A stretch of DNA of 64,000 bases from Catonia carolina (taxonomy: Eukaryota > Arthropoda > Insecta > Hemiptera > Achilidae), in the NCBI GenBank assembly GCA_035578175.1, contig JAQMRL010000016.1:249501-313500 (forward strand), written 5' to 3'. Under the pieces are notes generated by a model, which saw only the letters and a list, made by a program, of their open reading frames with translations, was not told the origin of the DNA and did not search any database. Made by a program: the position numbers and the translations under genes. Shown here in pieces: positions 54,895-64,000 of this stretch. Each line of letters opens with the position of its first letter. The stretch's first letter is position 1.

Positions 54895-55600
54895 TACAAA
54901 TTCATTAATATTATGGAACAGTGATTGAACAGTTATTTGGTAGATTTTTTAAAATATTTAAATAATGGTAGATGCTGCAGGGGTGGTAGAAGCTTAACCG
55001 TGTTGCTGCGTTGTAACTTGGTAGGCCTCTTCTTCTTCTTCTTTGTCTGCTATCCATTAATGGATGTTTGCGATCACCGCTGACCATTTTTCCCTGTCAC
55101 CACACGTGTGTATTATGTCTCCTGCGGCCTCCATCCCTGTCCATTGCTTGATATTCTGTGGCCACGACATCCTCCTTCTGCCTACTCCTCTCCATCCCTC
55201 TATCTTCCCCTCAATTATCAGTTGCAGCACATGGTACCTCTCATTGCGCATCACATGTCCCAGATAAGCGGTCTTATCTTGGTAGGCGTACTACCTATTT
55301 TTATTAGCATACCTGGGACCTGTCCTTCCAGCTAACGCATAACACACACATGACAGTGCAATGTTAATACCCGTTCATCATTTACTTACAATAGTTAACT
55401 ACTACTAGTTGTATATTTACATCGGACGGCGACTTTAGCAGAAAGAGAAAAGAACAAAACCGATTAAAACATGTGGCAAAATGGTTAAGCTTATTCCACC
55501 CCCGCAGCATCTACCATTATTTTAATATTTAAAAACATCTACCTCTACCGAATATCTGGTCAATCGCTGTTCCATAATATTAATGAATTTGTATTCATTT
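54895..55600. mobile_element. Element with ~110-bp inverted repeats enclosing an RTE-like tail
   Basis: Left arm 54895-55005 (ATACAAATTCATTAATATTA ... AATGGTAGATGCTGC) is repeated in inverse at 55487-55600. The interior includes the LINE C-terminus at 55057-55280. Target copies unclear. Confidence 0.55.
55057..55280 (-). pseudogene. RTE-like LINE C-terminus
   Basis: Minus strand: KTAYLGHVMRNERYHVLQLI, then IEGKIEGWRGVGRRRMSW and GDREKWSAVIANIH with a stop at 55057. The LGHVMRN.RY..LQLI.EGKI.G.RG.GR...SW block is the well-known C-terminus of RTE-type ORF2. A (GAA)n-type tail follows (plus-strand TTCTTCTTCTTCTTT at 55028-55042). Confidence 0.8.
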
Positions 55601-55960
55601 ATTTATACTGAATAAAATGATTTTTCGAAATTGCCGAATTAATGAGTGGTTACAGAGTTAACAGGGGTTCAGAATTTTGCTAATAATTCTTAAATTTAAA
55701 TTTGGTACAAAACTGAAATTTTGTACGTACAATAACAACATACAAGTTTAAATTCCGGCAAAATCTCAAATAAATCGGTCAAGCGGTGTTTGAGTTATAA
55801 GCCTCTAAATGTATTCAATCTGTTGCAGCAACAAAAAACCTGGCTCTTTTTTTCTTCTCATCCAGATATCGCTACATTAAAAAACGCTAAAAATATGAAA
55901 CTGACATGTAACAACACAGATTGAAATTAGCTAAATTTTGGTGTATAGTACATTGTAGGA

Positions 55961-56273
55961 CTAAAATAAATAGTTCTGTTTCTTATCACATGGTCAGCCA
56001 ATTGAATGACTGAATCATTTAAGAACAGAAGAGGTAGAGGTGTAAAAGACACTAATCAGAGTTATCTCCGCTGAAAGTAATGAATTGCATTATACAACCA
56101 GACCCTGTGATGAATGTGTCATTTACAGAGTGAAAAAATATGCTTTTCAGAGAGCCTGGCATGCTGATAAGCGTACTTTTCCATTCAGTGAGGAAAGCAA
56201 AGGTAACCACCTAACTCCTCTTTTTACTTAGTAAAACTTCTACAGGTTTATCGGCTGATGACCTAAACAACAA
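55961..56273 (+). repeat. SINE C copy 2 (5'-truncated)
   Basis: Starts at the TAAATAGTTCTGTTTC segment, lacking the 60-bp hairpin head, and ends GGCTGATGACCTAAACAACAA. Collinear with 18233-18564. Confidence 0.7.
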
Positions 56274-56555
56274 ATACATTAAAATTGAACAACCAGTTTT
56301 AAAGAAACACGGCTCCAAACTCGGGTATCTATAATAAAGAAATCGACAGCAAGTCCACAAAGTGTCAAAATATCAAAGTTCTACTGCAATTTGTAATTAT
56401 TTATGACAAAGCCCCAGTTTAGAGCAGTTTATGCTGCTTCTATTCTGTTATGGGTCAATAAATATTATTATTATTATCAATGCCAGTTCTACCCGGATCA
56501 ATTCGTAATTATTCAGTTGCTCTGTTTTGTTCGTTTACAGACCACATCCCATCTA

Positions 56556-56899
56556 CAGTTGAGCCGTTGTTAGTTTTTTCCTACTGTCAACAAACAAAAG
56601 CCACCTACTACAGGGTGCACGCTAGAGTCTACGACTTCACTTATGTTGTATTCCTTTTAAGTTAACTATTTTTTAAATTATAAGTACTTAAAGTACTAAA
56701 AACATCAGTCATGATATGATGTACGCCTAACAATTTCATTTATAAAAATACTTTTAAAAGTATTTTGTATTTAAATACTTTTGAAAGTATTTTGTTGTGA
56801 CTTTTTAATCAGCGTGTACACATTTTGATATAATGCGCATCATGCTCAGTGACGTCATTATTTGTTTACATTAGGAGCAAACTAAGAGAGGCTGGACTG
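56556..56899 (+). mobile_element. MITE M2 copy 4
   Basis: 344 bp, CAGTTGAGCCGTTGTTAGTT at the left and the inverse CAGTCCAGCC at the right, TA at 56554-56555 and 56900-56901. Confidence 0.85.
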
Positions 56900-57146
56900 T
56901 ATCAGCTATTCATCAATGTATTCAATCTCCATTATCGATTGACCCTAATGCTCAATCCCTTCCCCACTCCCATTCCTTCCACCTCAATCTGTAACTGTTG
57001 ATAATGTAGCTGCTTTCCTTTTTCCTCTCGTTAGGCAGTTGACTTCTGTTCCATACACATCTTCAATCGAGGCGTTTTCCGTACCTAAGCTGCCTAACGG
57101 GATATGCTAGGTTTTGCTCGTGTGCGTGAATTGTCGCTAATTACTT

Positions 57147-57403
57147 ACACTTGTGAACATTATAAATTGTGTTTTGTTCATTACGGTTTCATTCAGCGCA
57201 CTGTAACATTTAATAATTATTCGTATTGAATGCTGATTTCACCAACACCTCCATTTCTGAATCTACTAGATTCAGAAATGGATCTAGATTCAGAAATGGA
57301 GGTGTTGGTGAAATCAGCATTCAATACGAATAATTATTAAATGTTACAGTGCGCTGAATGAAACCGTAATGAACAAAACACAATTTATAATGTTCACAAG
57401 TGT
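57147..57403. repeat. Palindrome with two identical 119-bp arms
   Basis: Arms 57147-57265 and 57285-57403 are exact reverse complements by eye, with a 19-bp spacer (57266-57284). The spacer repeats the start of the right arm (TAGATTCAGAAATGGA), so that motif occurs twice in tandem plus once inverted. No protein coding seen. Confidence 0.85.
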
Positions 57404-57995
57404 GTCAATATCAAGTATTGCTTGAGTCCCAGCTTCGTGTAGTTGTTGTGGAATGCAGTGAGAGTGTGTTGTTATAGTAGTGGGAGAATGAATGAGTTAG
57501 TAGTGTTTAACAGCTGATGCATTTGTAATGGTAGCATGTACTAACTAGACTAAAAAAATATTTTTATCATCCGACGCATTAATTTAACAAATACCTACAC
57601 CGGGTTATTAACTTGGTCAAATTCATAATATTTAACTGGCTAATTTATATCAAAATATTTAAATAAATAAATGTAATAAATATAAACAAACATGTTAAAT
57701 ACAGAAAGCTTGAATACGAATGTTTTGAATCAGAGTAATACAACAAAAGCTCATCCATCATGCGTCGTCACTCATTCATTATACCTCACCCGTACCCTTC
57801 ATCCCGCAACTACACGGAGCTTGGAACCGCACAATAAGTTGCTGGCTTTGTACGTAATTGTATGTTCAATTGTAGTGGTGAGTTCCGTCCTACCATCTCC
57901 AATTCATCTATCCTTGGTTTTTCCACCGTTAACAAATTTAATCTCCATTATTCACTTTGGTCGTAGACAACAGACCCCGATTAACTGAATTGGTT
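57404..57995. other. Unassigned sequence
   Basis: The ORF 57692-57988 (+) has no recognised motif. No repeat partner was found. Confidence 0.3.
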
Positions 57996-58006
57996 CTCCG
58001 GAATGT

Positions 58007-58402
58007 TGTTATTGTTTAGGTCATCAGCCAAAAGGCTGGTTTGAACCCGTAGAGGTTTTACTAAGTAAAACGAGGAGTGAGGTGGTTTACCATTGCTTTC
58101 CTCACCGAATGGAAAAGTATGCTTATTAGCATGCCGGGCCCTCTGAAAAGCACATATTTTCCACTCGGCCAATGACACCTTCACTTCATTCACCACAGGG
58201 TCTGGCTGTATAGTGAAATTAATTACTTTCAGAGGAGGTAACTCTGACTAGTGTCTTTAACACCTCTACCTCTTCTGTTCTTAAATGATTCAGTAATTTT
58301 ATTGGATGACCATGTGATAAGAAACAGAACTATTAATTTTTGCCCTGCAACTAACAGATTGAGTGTAAATAATTTGACACTCTACCTGTCTGTTATGGGC
58401 AG
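58007..58402 (-). repeat. SINE C copy 3, full length with target duplications
   Basis: 396 bp on the minus strand, flanked by the 11-bp direct repeats CTCCGGAATGT (57996-58006 and 58403-58413). The head CTGCCCATAACAGACAGG folds as nested hairpins (AACAGA/TCTGTT; GAGTGT/ACACTC). The 3' end reads GGCTGATGACCTAAACAATA with an AACAA tail. No classical A-box/B-box pair is obvious in the head. Confidence 0.82.
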
Positions 58403-58413
58403 CTCCGGAATGT

Positions 58414-59091
58414 ATATTAGTTTAACAATGTCGGCTGCATTTCAATAATTCTCAGTAGAAATGGTAAGAATTATAATTGTTAATGTTAAGTCATTTGTAC
58501 CTTACAACAGTAAAACTCCCTCCACATTATATACAAGAAATTGAAAAAAAAAATATTAATATTACCTCAGGTTTAAATAATTCAGAGATGCTGTCCGAGC
58601 AGATATCAGCAACAGGAAACACATATATAGAAAAAATCACATTTTTCTCTAACGAAAATGCAGAATCAGCGTCACCTATTCTGTTCAGGGTCGACAAACA
58701 ATTCTCAAAGTTCCTGAACATTAGACAATTCGCACTGTTTGATATCGCCTGCAAAATAAAGTAATAATCACATCTTAAATAAAGCACAAAATATAAAAAT
58801 CCCTTTCACGAAACGACATGTCTCATGGCTGGTGGAAATTTAAAAAAAGGCTTACTTTTGATTTACGGCTGAAACCATTAGTGATTTCTGTATCTACTCT
58901 TTAAGAGAAATCCGATGACACTATTTGTGTTTCCAAATTCTGACTTTCAATTAAGAGGCCCACTAATATTTTGTGTAGATTGCGAAACCAAAAACCGTTT
59001 GTTGCAATCTCTTGTAGCTTCTGACATCTGCGTGTGATGGGCAGACAGGTGTACACAAATGATAGGTGACAATTTTAAAAATAGGCACCTA
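58414..59091. other. Unassigned sequence
   Basis: The ORF 58477-58764 (+) has no motif I recognise. AT-rich. Confidence 0.3.
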
Positions 59092-59633
59092 TCTATACAT
59101 ATAAAATTTGATGTATGTTTGTGTCTATGTTCCCCTTTATCACCTAAATTACTGAACCAATTTTGATGCAGTTTTTTTTATGTTGTACCTATGATGCCGG
59201 TGCAGGTTTTAGGCTATTGAAACCCTTAAATGTTAGCCCTAAAGGGTTGAAAAAAATGTTTATGTCCTACACTAAGGTTTTTATGAAGTTAGATAATCTG
59301 CTGCTTTTAAACCAGCTGATGTGATTCAAATAAAGATTTGTCATAAATAAAGTAATACGATTTAGCAAATAGCGACATGGTGCTAAGGATCAGCTGGTGA
59401 CAACATCACATGATAATTTTATTATGTAGGTACGATTTTGTATTGTTGAGTATTTTATAAAAGTAAAGTTCCGTGTTTCTTTAATTTGTTTTAATTTTCT
59501 TTTAATTGGTGAGTGATCAATTGCTTTGATATTTTATTTTGACAGCTTGAATCTGTCCTACACAAAAATGAAGAGTCGTTACGATCTAGCAGGTACCATT
59601 TTTCACGTGCAAAGCCGCGACGAGGCATGCTAG
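59092..59633 (+). mobile_element. Helitron-like non-autonomous element, copy 2 (uninterrupted)
   Basis: 542 bp starting TCTATACATATAAAATTTG after A59091 and ending GAGGCATGCTAG before T59634: insertion between A and T with 5' TC and 3' CTAG, plus a GCC/GGC hairpin just before the end. These are Helitron hallmarks. It is the reference for the pogo- and SINE-containing copy at 25068-27971. Non-coding. Confidence 0.78.
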
Positions 59634-59845
59634 TAAGCCATAAATTTGAGGCTTGTTCTATATCTGTTCTCATCTAGTACAACAGAAATGAGAAGAAACA
59701 AGTTAGTGGCTACATCAGTATTGACTATATATTAATGGAGTTTGGATAATAAAAAATGAAAACCAAGCAAACTTAAGCACCAGAGAATGTGTACAATAAT
59801 GTAAAAAAGGCAATTCATACATTTAATGTTTACTCAATCTGTTAA

Positions 59846-60474
59846 CACTTTCAGGACGGCACCCATATACGATACGGGCGCCTATTTCACTTCTTGGTTT
59901 TATATCCATTAGCTCGTATCGTATATGATTGCCATCTATGCTGTCACTTAATTTAGTTTGTTATCAATCTAATAGAGTACACTCATAGTCCTAATGTTGT
60001 CATATTATCCAATATATCGACTTTTAAAGCATCGATGCTATTGAGAGTGAGCAAGCAATCTACCGGTACTTCTGCGCATTGTTGTTAGTTATTAGTTCGT
60101 TATTACAATACTTAATTTTTTTCAAAGTTTACTTATGAAATAAAAAAGTAAATTGGTTATTAGAAATAAATAATTAGTTTGTAAGAATTTAGCTCGTATA
60201 ATTAATTTTATTATTCTTATATATTATCATTATACGGTGAAAAACTTTTTAAATTCAAGAAAACATACCTCTCTTCAGTCAAACATCTTTATCATAAAAA
60301 TTTAAGTAATCCTAATCTTAATAAATGAAAAGTAATCAACTAATTATGATCTTTAATTTAATCTTTACTTTTTGAATTTATTACCAATGGTTGATTTGTT
60401 AGAATTTTTTAAAAATCCCCAAAAAATGGCAGTCCACGGGCAAAACTACAAAAAAAAAGTCAGTCTTCAAAGTG
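59846..60474. mobile_element. piggyBac-like MITE
   Basis: Flanked by TTAA at 59842-59845 and 60475-60478. Ends CACTTTCAGGACGG and, inverted, CACTTTGAAGACTG. A palindromic CGTATATGGG/CCCATATACG-type motif lies near the left end (59868-59885). TTAA targets and C-rich short TIRs are characteristic of piggyBac. No transposase. Confidence 0.7.
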
Positions 60475-60761
60475 TTAACCTAAAAACAAGCAAGATTTAT
60501 TTTGGCCTACACGTATTTACTAATCATATTAATACTTGCAGGTTTTCATCTCTCAGAAAACAGAAGAAAACAAACAGAAGAAAACATTTCGTTACCAAAA
60601 AAACTTTCATTGTAAATAAAATTTAAAAAGGTCTCCAAACAATGGTGGTCTCATTCGCCATTATAGATTATGATCTCTTTGAAACACCTTAATTCAAATT
60701 TTAAAGCGACTGTCACGCCAATACACACTCTATGAATGGATCCCACAACTACTATACTATT

Positions 60762-61135
60762 TTTCAAGGCTGATGAGCTCTCAATGTTTGCACTGCCCCC
60801 TACCCACTTTATAGCTAGCCAATGAATTGCTAGTAACCAATACTTGCTCTTGTAGCTCTGTTGATTATTGTGTCGACCATTTTTTTGGTCTTTCAATAAT
60901 AATTATAACCTACAATCATACAATCAGCTGATTATGTTATAAAGTATTGCATGTTAACGCGCTCTATAATCGATGTGTTCAGTACGAGATGCAAGACGAG
61001 AGTGAATTATTGCGGTTCTTATACGCATGCGCGCGTAATGTTTGACAGGTACAATCTGACAACGCTGGCAAACGTTCTGATTGGTCTGAATGTGTAGAAC
61101 AGCAGAGCTCATCAACCGTGAAAAAGCATATTAGA
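60762..61135. repeat. Dispersed repeat shared with 35590-35650 and 36855-37180
   Basis: Contains ATGAGCTCTCAATGTTTGCA, TACAATCAGCTGATTATGTT and CTATAATCGATGTGTTCAGT in the same order as in the 35-37 kb region, where a mariner-like element interrupts it. Confidence 0.6.
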
Positions 61136-62164
61136 CGCCCAACGCTGTCTCACTTCGCCTATCTCACTTGCCGCTACATCTTTACTTACTCTGTGCTCGT
61201 GATGTTCACATCACCACAACGAGCTCTGGCATATCTCTGTGGAACTAACTGTAAGAGCGCTACAAAAAAAATTTGGCAACTTTTTTGAACAGACGTCGTA
61301 CACTATTGTCATAGAATACCAGGTCTCACCTTAACCATTTCTTGCCTAATTACATTATGTATACATGTGAGGTGCTACCCAAAAGTTTGGGGAATTTTAC
61401 CATAAATATAAAAAAAGCTTAGCATAACTTCTTATCCACAGTCTCCTTCAAAATATTCCCCTTGGGCATTGATACTAGTGAAGAGCGTTCACTGTTACTT
61501 TTAATAGTTACTAGTGATTTAGCAATAACTGTGTATTTTCTTAATACATTTTTCAGCTGTTATCATGAAATAATAATAATGCTTTCAGTTGTTATTTCAT
61601 GATAACTTAAGTTTTGATAAATTTAAAAAATGGGCTACATACATAACTAAAATAAAAATTTAGCCTAAAACTGATTAACACAAGGTATCCTAAATTAGTA
61701 ATAAACATAACATTTTGTATAAAAAAGAGAAAGTACAAGAAGCAATATTTACAACTGAAAAATAACAACGCACATTATAAATAAAATAGCTAGGTAGAAC
61801 GCGCTGTGCAACAAAAATAATACTGTAATGTAATTGTGTTACTGCGATAAGAGATGTAAAGGAACTACCCTCGTTTTGTTTAGTCTAGTAGATGAAAAAC
61901 ATAACAAGGGGAAGAGACTGAGAGAGGGAGAGAGAAAGAGGAGTGCGTAAAAAAGAATGGACGAGCCGGTTATCAAAGGAGGGCGACAAGGAGGCCACTA
62001 AGCCCAGTAAACAGACCAACATATCTTACATAGCTATCATAGGGGCCTTGAAGAAGAGTAAGCATATTCTGTCGTTTCGTCTATATTAAATGTGAACAGT
62101 GAATGAGTGAGTGAATTTGTTCACTAGTTTCTAAGGTAAAGAATTCGTTCTCTCTTAAAAGTGA

Positions 62165-62475
62165 CAGTGAACAGCGAATGAGTAAGTAACTGATTTTTGT
62201 AAAAGTGATTGAAGGAACGAGAGGTCTGTTACTCTTCTATCTGTAGAATTACGGTCACCGTGTCAGCCTGCCTTAAAAAGTGAACAGAGAATGAGTAAGC
62301 GATCTTTGTAACAGTGACTGGGGAACGAGAGGCTGTACTGTATTGTAGAAGTACGATGAACATTCGCCGTGTCGTCCTGTCTTCCAGTGACAGAGTAAGC
62401 GATCTATGTAACAGTGATTGGGGAATGATTACTCGCCTATCTGAATAACTGTGGTCACCGTGACAGTTCGTTTGT
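62165..62475. repeat. Three degenerate ~100-bp tandem repeats
   Basis: The set TGTAACAGTGATTGGGGAAC-GAGAGG ... GGTCACCGTGTCAG recurs near 62200, 62305 and 62405. They lie within the foreign segment of the mariner-like element. Confidence 0.6.
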
Positions 62476-62555
62476 CTCTTCTCTAATTGATACAGCGATC
62501 CCAACATTTTTATCCATGATTCTATGCACCCCTGAAAGTCTGCAAGTGTAAGTGC

Positions 62556-62890
62556 TCAAAGCACATTCTGCGTTTCTTCCTGGATCTCCTCAATTGTGTG
62601 CAACTCCTCCCACTGTTGCTTAGTTTCAGGGTCATAACCGTACATCCATGTCTCATCACCGGTTACGATATTAGAGATAAAGTTAGGGTCATCTCTTGCT
62701 GCATTTTTCAATTCATTGCAGACAGCTACGCGATTTTCTTTCTGGTCGCTGTTTAACAATCTCGGTACAAATTTTGAAGCAATGCATCTCATGTTCAAAT
62801 CATCTGACAAGATGTATTGCACGGACCCGTATGACATTTCTACGATTGCACGAACATAATCATGGATTGTTCGTTTACGATCTGCAAAAA
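62556..62890 (-). pseudogene. Mariner transposase fragment
   Basis: Minus strand: DRKRTIHDYVRAIVEMSYGS, LNMRCIASKFVPRLLNSDQK, then IVTGDETWMYGYDPETKQQ, the block with the first catalytic Asp of mariner transposases. An in-frame change after KQQ leads to a short unrelated end. Nonfunctional. Confidence 0.82.
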
Positions 62891-63261
62891 GTGTGAGAGG
62901 CTAGAGTTCCTCACACTTTTATGATGTAATCCGGTGTTGTGCTAGTTGACCGTCCTGAACAATGGTTCAAGCATGATATTCAAATTCCCCGAACAATCGA
63001 GTAGCACCTTGTAGAACTTCAGAGTAAGTGTAATTAAAGTTCATACCTGTTTACGCCAGAGGCAATTAATAATATCAGTATTGTAACGGTCAATTAGATT
63101 CAATTCATTTTCAAAATTCCTCACTGAATTGTTCATTATAATTCTATTAATAATTGTCGGGTAGCTGAAAACAAAATGAAAACCAATCAGAAACATTCAT
63201 TCTATAAATATACAAACTCGAATCCAGTTCATAACCCAACTTGTTCTACATTCATTCTATT

Positions 63262-63410
63262 TGTGTTTACTTTCTCTTGCCCTACATGAATATTTACAGA
63301 AGAAAAGTATTGTTTTCATGTCGATTTTCCAAATCACGTTTACACCGGATATATACACATTTTCAGCCCCCTGAACCCAAAAACTCCAGAACGGAACATG
63401 TAGGAAGTTA
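63262..63410 (-). repeat. R1 repeat, terminal fragment
   Basis: TTTACTTTCTCTTGCCCTAC, AAGTATTGTTTTCATGTCGA and CCCCTGAACCCAAAAA are the R1 right-end blocks in inverse. About 150 bp only. Confidence 0.7.
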
Positions 63411-63513
63411 AGTTTAGGTATAGTTACTTGAGTCACGAGTTTGCCTTTATTTGCAACGAGGGGTAAAAGGGAGAAAGCATCAGTGTGCATGCGCTACCGC
63501 TTTAATTTCAGTA

Positions 63514-64000
63514 CAGTAATCCCTTGGTATCCGTGGGTTTCGGTTATCCGCGGACTTAGTCCGTGGACATAAAACCTTAAAATACGTACGTTATCTCATC
63601 TTGTGTACACCGTACTTGGTGGTGAAGTCATACAATTCTGATAACTTGTGTTTGAATAAATGTTTTGGCATCCGCATCATGTTGAGTCTCACACTAGTAT
63701 GGTGACGGTCGCCATGAGCCAAGCTAGATTTCCGCGTACTGTACATAGTGAGTGTGTCACTGGGTACCGGGCCCCACCATTAACACCCCACCCCCACACG
63801 TACGCCCAGGCACCATACTGTAATTTCTCCGTACGTTTTCCTCCATGTATCAGTCTAACTTCTTCGTACGTACGTACAGTTCTTTGTTTGTTAGACGATC
63901 CTGAAACGAAGCCAAGCATTTTTTCACAAACCATCAACGAGATCCTCAGCATGGCAACGCATTGGCTGACCACGCGTTGGAGACGGATCCCGTCATGGAA
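63514..64000 (+). mobile_element. Tigger/pogo-like element, left end (runs off window)
   Basis: Starts CAGTAATCCCTTGGTATCCG after TA (63512-63513); TATCCGCGGAC follows. This resembles Tigger-type pogo ends (CAGT...TATCCGCGG). The empty site is at about 38140-38155, where TTTAATTTCAGTATGACAAA is uninterrupted. No transposase could be recognised before the window ends. Confidence 0.6.

Larger units (their letters stand above)
61370..63009 (-). mobile_element. Mariner-like element, broken by foreign sequence
   Basis: Ends AGGTGCTACCCAAAAGTTTG (left) and, inverted, AGGTGCTACTCGATTGTTCG (right), both followed by GGGGAATTT. Between them are the transposase C-terminus (about 61435-61480: SINAQGEYFEGDCG on minus) and N-terminal half (62556-62890), separated by ~1.05 kb with no transposase similarity. 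TA at the target is not visible. Confidence 0.7.

Noticed and set aside
63689..63973. 94-codon ORF inside the Tigger-like end
   Set aside because: Does not resemble a pogo/Tigger transposase and lies too close to the element end; probably chance.

Overview
The window looks like AT-rich insect nuclear DNA. Nearly everything recognisable is a transposable element (TE) or a TE remnant: non-LTR retrotransposons, a BEL/Pao LTR element, hAT, pogo, mariner-like, Harbinger and piggyBac-like DNA transposons, Helitron-like elements, tRNA-derived SINEs and TA-target MITEs. That set of families, the microsatellite-tailed LINE fragments and the low coding density argue for an arthropod, most likely an insect. 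I cannot fix the order (hemipteran or orthopteroid are guesses). There are no bacterial-type features. The only good candidate for a host gene is a C2H2 zinc-finger gene at 20131-21573, possibly as its last exon.

Layout. 1-5858: the 5' end of a hAT-like transposon (minus strand) sits inside ORF2 of a LINE whose ORF1 (FP/coiled-coil type) is intact. A decayed CR1-like LINE (copy B1) follows. 5859-11622: a young BEL/Pao-like LTR retrotransposon with 797-bp LTRs that differ at one position by eye, a 5-bp target duplication (TTAGT) and one long gag-protease ORF, but no reverse transcriptase, RNase H or integrase. 11.8-14.0 kb: copies of a large dispersed repeat (R1). 14.0-18.8 kb: a longer CR1-like LINE (B2) with an SGNH-hydrolase-like ORF1 interrupted by a SINE. 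19.1-23.2 kb: two more R1 copies around the zinc-finger gene. 23.8-29.8 kb: a SINE cluster, then an intact pogo-like transposon inserted in a Helitron-like element, LINE scraps and a MITE.

30-41 kb: LINE copy B3 carrying two MITE insertions, an RTE-like LINE fragment, a ~5.8-kb inverted-repeat region holding two defective mariner-like elements, and another RTE-like fragment. 42.6-48.0 kb: a tandem R1 array with two MITEs inserted three bases apart. 49.8-52.1 kb: two long inverted repeats whose arms carry hammerhead-ribozyme-like motifs of the kind known from Penelope-like elements. 52.5-61 kb: a jockey-like LINE 3' end, a Harbinger remnant, a long-inverted-repeat element around an RTE-like tail, a MITE, a 119-bp identical-arm palindrome, SINEs, a Helitron-like element and a piggyBac-like MITE. 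61.4-64 kb: a broken mariner-like element and the start of a Tigger-like element running off the window.

The window contains several empty/filled site pairs, because two copies of a host repeat are present and only one carries the insertion. These allow boundaries and target duplications to be read directly for the pogo element, both main MITE families, a SINE and the Tigger-like end. Of the protein-coding TEs, only three look potentially functional: the BEL gag-protease ORF, the pogo-like transposase and LINE ORF1. All coordinates and similarities were read by eye; family names rest on recognised motifs, not on searches.
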